Shown here in pieces: positions 58,234 through 64,000 of a stretch of 64,000 nucleotides of DNA (the first letter of the stretch is position 1; each line of letters begins with the position of its first letter). The stretch covers positions 130,546 through 194,545 of the forward strand of contig VXAA01001400.1 in the NCBI GenBank assembly GCA_013399115.1, given 5' to 3'. The translations under genes and the position numbers were made by a program. The notes under the pieces were generated by a model. It was given only the letters and a program-made list of their open reading frames with translations. It was not told the origin of the DNA and did not search any database. This DNA is from Anseranas semipalmata (lineage: Eukaryota > Chordata > Aves > Anseriformes > Anseranatidae).

Positions 58234-61200
58234 CTGAAACAGCAAATAGCATCACTTAGAACCAGATGCATGTTTTTGCCCTCCACCAGTTATCCAAAGA
58301 CAAGAGCTGCTGAAGTCAAACACCCAGAAGACATTCAGCTTTTTGATATTATTATACCAGTGAAAGCACAACTCGTGTAACTGCCAGTCTGCATTGGTGA
58401 GTTATGTTTAATCATCTCTAGTTACCACATAACACAACTAGACAAAGGACTTCTATTAGATGTTGCATTGTTTGGATCCACATCTGCACAATATTATTTC
58501 TATGGCTGAACTTCTTTCTGCACTTTCCAGTTTATATTTTACAAGCACCTCACGGGAGCTTATTAAATGTGTTATTTTCCTTATTTTCAAAACTGTCCTA
58601 CTCTCACCATTTTTCTAACCCCCCCTTTGTGCACACTCACAAAATCATTACATCAATTTATATAACTATGTAAAAAGAAACACCAATGAAATGAGAACAA
58701 AAAAGATTCTCACCCTAGTCAATTTTCCTGCAACCAAACAAACTTCTGGAAGAAAAATCAAACAGATACTAAATCAAAAGGTCATTTAATTTTGCTTCAC
58801 GGTTTGCACAGATGAACAAAGGACAGTCTGGCAAAAGTTTTCATATTGGCTTAATGCTCCCTCTGGTGGCTGCAACAGCAGCCCAACATGGACACCAGTG
58901 CCAGCTGCTTACCCCATGAGTGTGAAGTTTAAGACAGTGTTGTTTTGTTTTATTTCTTTTTTTCCCCCACATTTAGGTTGTATTTATTTCAGGAGTATCA
59001 GCATGTTATTAGGATTCAAGGACAGGGGCTTAATAGATGACAGATACCATTTTATCTTCTAGCTTTTTTAAAGAAGTTCTCCATGCTTTAGGGCAACTGT
59101 ATATAAAAATGTAGAAAATCATCACAAAACAAATTAAAACACCATGTTGATGTTTATCATCTTAGTTCAATAACCTGGGGAACTCAGGTCAGCTGGAGAG
59201 CTTAGGCTCATATTCAAAAAGATGAGAGAGAAAATCCCACTGAAAGCATACCTGAGTGTGGGCCACAGCCCACCCCTGCATAAAAAAGCAGGATATTCTG
59301 TCATGCTTTCACCATTTCAGTCAGTACTACTGAGTTGAATTAAACTACCCTGTATTACCTTGGGCAATTTCAAGCTGTCGTTTTGCATCTCCTAATGCAG
59401 AGAATAGATCCAGCTTGATTCTTGTCTCTGCACTCAGGCTGTTCTCCAAGTGCTGTGTTTTATCCTGCATGGCTGAAAGAGCTGACATTAACACCTCCGT
59501 ATCCTTCTCATTTTCCTTGTACTTCCGCAGTTCCTGTAAGAGTAATTAGTATAAATATTGTTCATATAGACTTCACACGAGATACACTGAGAAGTCTTTC
59601 CCTTCCCCACAGCACACCACTGGGCCTGGTATTAATACTGTAAAATTAAAATGATGGTTAATTGAGGACACTGTAATATTACCTCCAATAATACATGACC
59701 ATCACACAAGTGATTAAAGCCATATTGTGCAAAGAGTAATTACAGTGCAGTGAGCAAGTACCATTTACCCTACTTCTCAGCCCTCTATCATCTGTACCAT
59801 TGAGAACCACCACCCAGAAATCCTCCTCATCACTTCCAAGAGCCAGCTGAGAAGCTGCAAAGTACTCCTTTGAAAGCACAAAGAGCTAAGTTGTAGAATA
59901 TGAAAACACTTCCCACAAGGAAAATGGCTAGAATGGGGACTAATCTCTTCCTAGAGAGTGTAAAGTGATACACTGCATTTTAAGCTACTTCAATTGTGTG
60001 ATGAGGGATTTCTTTATCTCAGCATACTTCCCACACTGAACCTAACTGTGCCGCAAACCCAGAAATTTAGAGAAGTTAAAAGGAGGGAGCAAGTATTTTG
60101 CACATAAGAGACAGTCACCTTGTGGCTAGGGAACATGCATTAATATTTCTACTGACTAAGAAAAAAAAAGAAATACTTAAAAAAAAAAGTTCTGTACTTT
60201 CAAGTGAAGTAACAATAAAACATAATAAAGCAATAAAACAGAGGAAATATTAAAGCCTGTAATAAAAAGCTTCTGTAACAGTTTGAAGATAAGAAAAAAA
60301 TTGTTTGTACCCAATTGTAATTATTTGAAAGACATATTCTCCATGGATAAACGGCACTTGTTTTCAAGGGTTTGGTAAACCCAGTAGCAACAAGGCTGCA
60401 TACGTTATTTGGAAACAAGTTCACAGTAACGCCTAGTGGATTTTCAAGAGTCTCTAACAACAACAAAAAAACACAAGACATTAAAAATACAATATATTCA
60501 TGCAAATTGTTAGTTGACCATCCAAGCACATCTTTAGGAATAGACATTTTAAAGGAATAAGGTCCACTTCACCTCGTACATTTGTGCTTTTAAACTAACA
60601 TGCTACACAGCATGTCTGCTACAAGCCTGTAACAATATACTTTGAATATTCAAGCACCTTCACCAAAAAATCCATGTCCAGCTAGTGATTAAGACTACAC
60701 TGAGTAAGCAATCTTACTTGCCAACAGTGACATTTATAAGAATGCAGACTGGCTACAAGCTCCTCACATTAGATGAAAGATGTTGTTGTGGGAATTAAAT
60801 TCTCCTCAGTCTATCCAGACCATTGGTTCTGGGGAAAAAAAATCTAAATCATTTAAACAATTGAGTGGTGTGGAGCTGAGGCTATTAACCTTTCTTATAC
60901 TCATGTTCTTACAAACCCTGATGTAAGACATGCAAGAAAGACACCTGAAGAGAATAATTCTTGAAGGTGTTGATTGTCTCTTATGTAGATCCACCAGTTT
61001 CAGGGGTTTGAAAGCAGTCATTGTGAGCTGATCTAAGCCCCTGGTACTTTTTTGTTACCTGAACTTTCATTTCTAGTTCTCGTATCTGATCTTCTTTCAG
61101 CTTTATGTCAATTGTTAGCTTCTTGCACTCTGTCTCCAGCTCTCGGATACGATTCCGTAAAGTTTCAGTACATTCTCCTCTGCAGGAAAAACATTAAAAG

Positions 61201-62508
61201 AGAAGACTGTGAAAAAAAAGAATGAGGCTGTCAATCCCGAATCATTTATAACATGAAAATTAATATAAATATTGAAGGATAAAAAGAGGAAGCTAACTTT
61301 GTTCTTTTCAGCACGAGAATTTCCCCTACTGCAACAATGCAAAAAGCTGCAAATAGTTACCCAATGTTATGCCTCAAGTACTAGGAAATTGCTTGGAACA
61401 TTTATGAACTACGGAGAACATAAAAGCAGAAATAATTATTTTTAGACATTTGGAGCATTGCAGTCATCTGCACTCGTGCCATGCTTTCATCTTGAAAAAC
61501 TTTCTGTCTATACATCTACATTACTACTGAAACATCACTGTGCTGAGCACTGGTAGTCATTGGCTAGAGCAGAATATTTTTGAGATTTGAGATAAAGACA
61601 GTATTTTGGCCAAAAGGCCATTGCATTAAACCTTGATTCACGATCCCCACATGAAAGGGGATATTCCTCTTAAGTGGACTGACCCACGTAGGGCACAATA
61701 GCCCTCTGCTAGCACAATCAATGTACAGCTGATAATTTAGAGCATACTCATCATATCCATTAAATTTACAGGATGAGTACTTAGACTGAACTTAATGGAA
61801 GGTGACCTCCCCGTCCTCCAACTGTCTTAACACAAACAAACCTCAACACAAATAAAGCATCTTTTTAAGTGTCAAATACAGACTACTCCTTTATGTACAC
61901 AACGGTAAAAAACACGTCTCAGCGGCAACAGATACATTTCAGACATTTTCTGGAACTGAGCTTGCTTCTAGGGTAGAACCAAGTACCTTGTAGCAGCAGC
62001 AAATGCAACAGCACGCGCAGCAGTTGCTTCTTCCAACTTCTTTCTTTTCTTTTCTTCCATTAATTGCTTTTCTACAAAGGCTCTTGCCTCTTGCTCTGCC
62101 TTTAGCTTCTTCTCCAACTGGCTGATCATTTGCTTGTCTTTTTGTTTCATTTGTACAGCATTGTGCAATCTGGAAGGTAACAGGTATGGGATTTAACAGA
62201 GGGCTTCATTTACTAAAAATAAATTGCAGTCACTAGTCCCAAGCGAGTCTTGCTTTACTTGCAGGCAAGCACTTTACATTTTTGTAGAGTCTTAACATAG
62301 TACTTCCCCTCTAGCAAACTAATTTACAAAGCTTTGCAGAAACACATACTTGTTCTGGAGCAGTTCATTTTCTTGCCGGAGCTGTCCGATTTCAGATCGA
62401 ATTCCCCGCTCTGTGTTAGTCAAAGAACTGATCTGGCTACGTAGCTCCTGTTCGATCTGCCTGCTTGCTTGCAGGTCAGCCTTTAACTTTTTAATATCTT
62501 GTTCCAAC
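58031..62508 (-). CDS. MACO1: MACO1 (macoilin, TMEM57), last five coding exons
   Basis: Macoilin is a multi-pass membrane protein of the rough endoplasmic reticulum and nuclear envelope, enriched in neurons, with N-terminal membrane segments and a long C-terminal coiled coil. In C. elegans it affects neuronal excitability. Only the C-terminal part is here: exons 62508-62350, 62169-61987, 61179-61059, 59533-59359 and 58233-58031. Together they make 841 nt including the stop, about 279 of roughly 664 residues. It is almost entirely coiled coil (KKLKADLQASRQIEQELRSQ, QMKQKDKQMISQLEKKLKAE, RIRELETECKKLTIDIKLKE). It ends in a proline/serine-rich tail (SPVSPHYSSKFVETSPSGLD) and the terminus VYQPMKK. 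All junction phases agree. The gene continues beyond the right edge, and the membrane segments are not in the window. Confidence 0.97.
58856..58870 (-). promoter_or_regulatory. Possible CTCF site in the last MACO1 intron
   Basis: The minus strand reads GCCACCAGAGGGAGC, which matches the CTCF core at all but one position of CCACCAGRGGGCGC. Motif only. Confidence 0.35.
59359..59533 (-). CDS. MACO1: MACO1 exon, coiled coil (second from last)
   Basis: 175 nt, starting in phase 0 with one trailing base. It encodes ELRKYKENEKDTEVLMSALS, AMQDKTQHLENSLSAETRIK and LDLFSALGDAKRQLEIAQ. The acceptor is ATTACTCTTACAG and the donor CAAG|GTAATA. Confidence 0.96.
61059..61179 (-). CDS. MACO1: MACO1 exon, coiled coil (third from last)
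   Basis: 121 nt, one leading base and 40 codons. It encodes GECTETLRNRIRELETECKK then LTIDIKLKEDQIRELEMKVQ. The acceptor TTTTTCCTGCAG is strong and the donor is CAG|GTAACA. Confidence 0.96.
61987..62169 (-). CDS. MACO1: MACO1 exon, coiled coil (fourth from last)
   Basis: 183 nt, one leading base and two trailing. It encodes LHNAVQMKQKDKQMISQLEK, KLKAEQEARAFVEKQLMEEK, KRKKLEEATAARAVAFAAAT. The acceptor is TTACCTTCCAG and the donor CAAG|GTACTT. The lysine codon at the upstream junction is completed by its first base. Confidence 0.96.
62350..62508 (-). CDS. MACO1: MACO1 exon, coiled coil (fifth from last)
   Basis: 159 nt, one leading base and two trailing bases. It encodes LEQDIKKLKADLQASRQIEQ, ELRSQISSLTNTERGIRSEI and GQLRQENELLQN. 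The acceptor is TGTCTGTCTTAG and the donor ACAA|GTATGT. Confidence 0.96.
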
Positions 62509-64000
62509 CTAAGACAGACAATTTTAAAAGACAGTTTCAACTTTACTTCTCAGTTACACAAAGGTTCAAGCACATTTATATAAAAATAAGCACAGAGTGA
62601 ACATCATACTATCTGTACCCCCAAATCCTTCATACTTAAAATAAATGAGTAAGAAATTATGTCTCTCCTTGTTAAATAAGCTTTTATGTAACTATACATA
62701 TGTAACTCTACGTAGAGCTATACACACACTTCATAACCCCCCACAGGAATTTTCCTCCATGCACTGCAGCATTGTAAAACATCCTATGGAATTATATTTT
62801 TCCCTCCAAGTAGAAATGAAATTGATAAGCCTAAGAAACTCTACATGTTAACAGATGAACACATGGAACTATTTTTACTTTTCTCAAACTGTTTGTTAGC
62901 AATAGCTGAGCTATGGAGTGCACTCCTGAATTCCCACTAAACATTTTTTTTTCCTGGAAGTACAAGATGTGCATGTTTAACAAAATGTGTTAAGGAGTCG
63001 GAGAATTTAGTTTTAATTCCTCCTGAACAGAGCCCACCTGCTATACATGTAATTGTAGCTTTAGAAAGTTTTGAAGACTCATGTAAGCTTACTAATTAAA
63101 ATATTTTCATCCAAAATTGGTTAAACAAAACACCAGTTTCTAAAGAGAAGCACCCAGATCAGCTTCTTTTTTCTCCACATTTTTGAAAATAAGATTATTG
63201 GTTCTTAGAATAAAAAAAACACATCACAGGTGAATAAATCAATCATGTTCTATAAGCGCTGTCACAAACTCATTTAAAGCAAATCTTCCTCTCAGTCATT
63301 CAAATGCTATCCTCATTTGCCCTGTCAGTTATCAATTTAAAAGTTTTTAAATGGACATAAAGAAGATAAAGATGTTTTTATTTCCCGAATTATAGAAATT
63401 ATAGACTTAATGGTAGTTGAACATTAAGACTTGGGGAAAATAGTCACAAAAGCCAGAGTGAACTGCTCTTAGTGGCATTCAGTACTCCAGATTAAATGTT
63501 ATAGCTCTTGATACTCATAATGAAACACTTAGCTTTTTGGACTTCAGTGCAGGAAAATCTCAACCGAAAGTGCCAGTGTGAGATGTGACAATACAAGGCA
63601 TAAGAACATCCTGCTTGAATGAATCAAGAGGTTAAATGTGGAACGATCGAACTTTTGGAATTTCAAAAGAGAACATTTGTAACAGGCTGAAACTCAGCCA
63701 AAGAGGTCTACTGGATAAACTAACAGCAAAAAGCAGCCTATTGAGGATCATGGTCTACAATAGATTTATCTAACTCACATGCTCGCATCCTACATTCTAC
63801 AGCTGTACTAAGCTGTCCTTCTAGCTTACCTCTAGGGCAGTAGAACTAGAAAGTATAGATGAATTCCTTTTAATATAGAATAAATTGTCGTCAAGTGTAT
63901 ATGTAAAAAAAAAAAATCTTAGTAGGCAAATAGTAATAGTACTAAGCAAATGAACATTTCATATTGAAGACCACAAATCATTTCAACATCTTGTACTCTG
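62509..64000 (-). other. MACO1: MACO1 intron running off the window
   Basis: AT-rich sequence upstream of the 62508 acceptor. No further macoilin exon was found. Continuation is inferred from the incomplete coding sequence. Confidence 0.8.

Noticed and set aside
1..64000. CRISPR arrays, tRNA or rRNA genes, prokaryotic operons, integrated viral genes
   Set aside because: None seen. Repeats are simple or transposon-derived, and no cloverleaf with A/B boxes or viral protein motif was recognised.

Overview
This is vertebrate nuclear DNA, almost certainly from a bird. Its genes have short exons split by GT-AG introns. It carries a 5'-truncated CR1 LINE (37630-38114) with the typical avian CR1 3' end, plus a few decayed MIR/L3-like fragments and no visible mammalian SINEs. 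Interspersed-repeat density is low, which suits a gene-rich avian microchromosome (inference). There are no operons, CRISPR arrays, RNA genes or phage sequences.

Two known genes are identified with confidence, both on the minus strand. LDLRAP1 (ARH, the clathrin adaptor for LDL-receptor endocytosis) has coding exons 2-9 at 22728-8569. Its CpG-rich first exon and promoter fall in or beside a 519-base assembly gap (25316-25834). MACO1 (macoilin, formerly TMEM57) contributes its last five coding exons at 62508-58031, about 279 C-terminal residues. Its earlier exons lie beyond the right edge. Every exon boundary listed has GT-AG signals and the codon phases match across each junction. Read on the minus strand the order is MACO1 then LDLRAP1, as in human 1p36. 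MAN1C1 would be expected beyond the left edge, and none of its exons were seen here.

Layout: 1 to about 6000 is intergenic. About 7030 (or 6000) to 8568 is the LDLRAP1 3' UTR. 8569-22728 holds LDLRAP1 exons 9 to 2, with a duplicated 118-bp segment flanking exon 6. 22729 to about 26050 is GC-rich intron 1, the gap and the CpG-island flank. About 26100-57030 is a 31-kb intergenic stretch with the CR1, old SINE/LINE relics, simple repeats and a perfect RFX-type X-box. It also holds several unexplained minus-strand exon-like segments with good splice sites and open frames. About 57030-58030 is the MACO1 3' UTR with a (GAA)14 triplet run. 58031-64000 holds MACO1 exons and introns.

The two genes do not form a pathway; they are a conserved syntenic pair. 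I found no clearly novel system. The best lead is the exon-like segments in the MACO1-LDLRAP1 interval. Two of them (49385-49445 and 47964-48079) are phase-compatible, but no family was recognised and the chain is incomplete.
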